24,201 nt of DNA from an uncultured Clostridia bacterium (GTDB taxonomy: Bacteria; Bacillota; Clostridia; Christensenellales; CAG-917), in the NCBI GenBank assembly GCA_947589635.1, contig CANQCC010000006.1:1-24201 (forward strand). The letters run 5' to 3'. Within the stretch, counting starts at the first letter, position 1. Each line of letters begins with the position of its first letter. Below, piece by piece: positions 24,201-24,201 of the stretch. The position numbers and the translations under genes are program-made. The notes beneath the pieces were generated by a model. It had not been told where the DNA came from, did not search any database, and saw nothing but the letters and a program-made list of their open reading frames with translations.

Positions 24201-24201
24201 C

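Overview
The window looks like a chromosome segment of a Gram-positive, low-to-mid GC bacterium, most likely an uncultured gut-type Clostridia lineage. This rests on strong AGGAGG-type ribosome sites, a YitT protein, a DUF1538/P-II cluster, and several lipobox lipoproteins with no outer-membrane genes. It is an inference from gene content, not a taxonomic assignment. No rRNA, tRNA, CRISPR array or insertion sequence was seen.

Layout. Positions 1-357 hold the 3' end of a hexapeptide-repeat acyltransferase, followed by a terminator shared with a convergent yitT-like membrane gene (516-1790, minus). A divergent promoter region leads into a three-gene operon (2024-4401): an internally duplicated DUF1538 membrane protein and two overlapping P-II-like regulators. 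After a bidirectional terminator comes a single-pass surface protein on the minus strand (4635-5486).

From 5621 to 14474 there is a compact, one-direction block of ten phage morphogenesis genes: large terminase, a small terminase-like protein, P22-type portal, scaffold, HK97-fold capsid, a small conserved protein, a head-tail connector, a tail-nozzle-like protein, a 27-residue coiled-coil micro-ORF and a 342-residue coiled-coil protein. All are intact, tightly packed and well supplied with ribosome sites. The block ends in a degenerate 44-bp tandem repeat and an intrinsic terminator (14669-14714). No integrase, replication, repressor, lysis or receptor-binding gene lies in or next to it, and host-type genes sit on both sides. 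This is either a remnant short-tailed prophage or a domesticated, gene-transfer-agent-like particle; it is the most interesting item here.

To the right lie a monoacylglycerol-lipase-like hydrolase (14876-15814, minus), a regulatory intergenic region with inverted repeats, and an operon of three lipoproteins (16168-23088). The first carries a TlpA-type thioredoxin domain with a CxxC motif, and the two large ones appear to share a repeated module. They converge, through a perfect-palindrome terminator, on a second membrane-anchored TlpA-like thioredoxin (23292-24200, minus, possibly incomplete at its N-terminus). Together these suggest an extracytoplasmic surface and redox function, but substrates cannot be read from the sequence.
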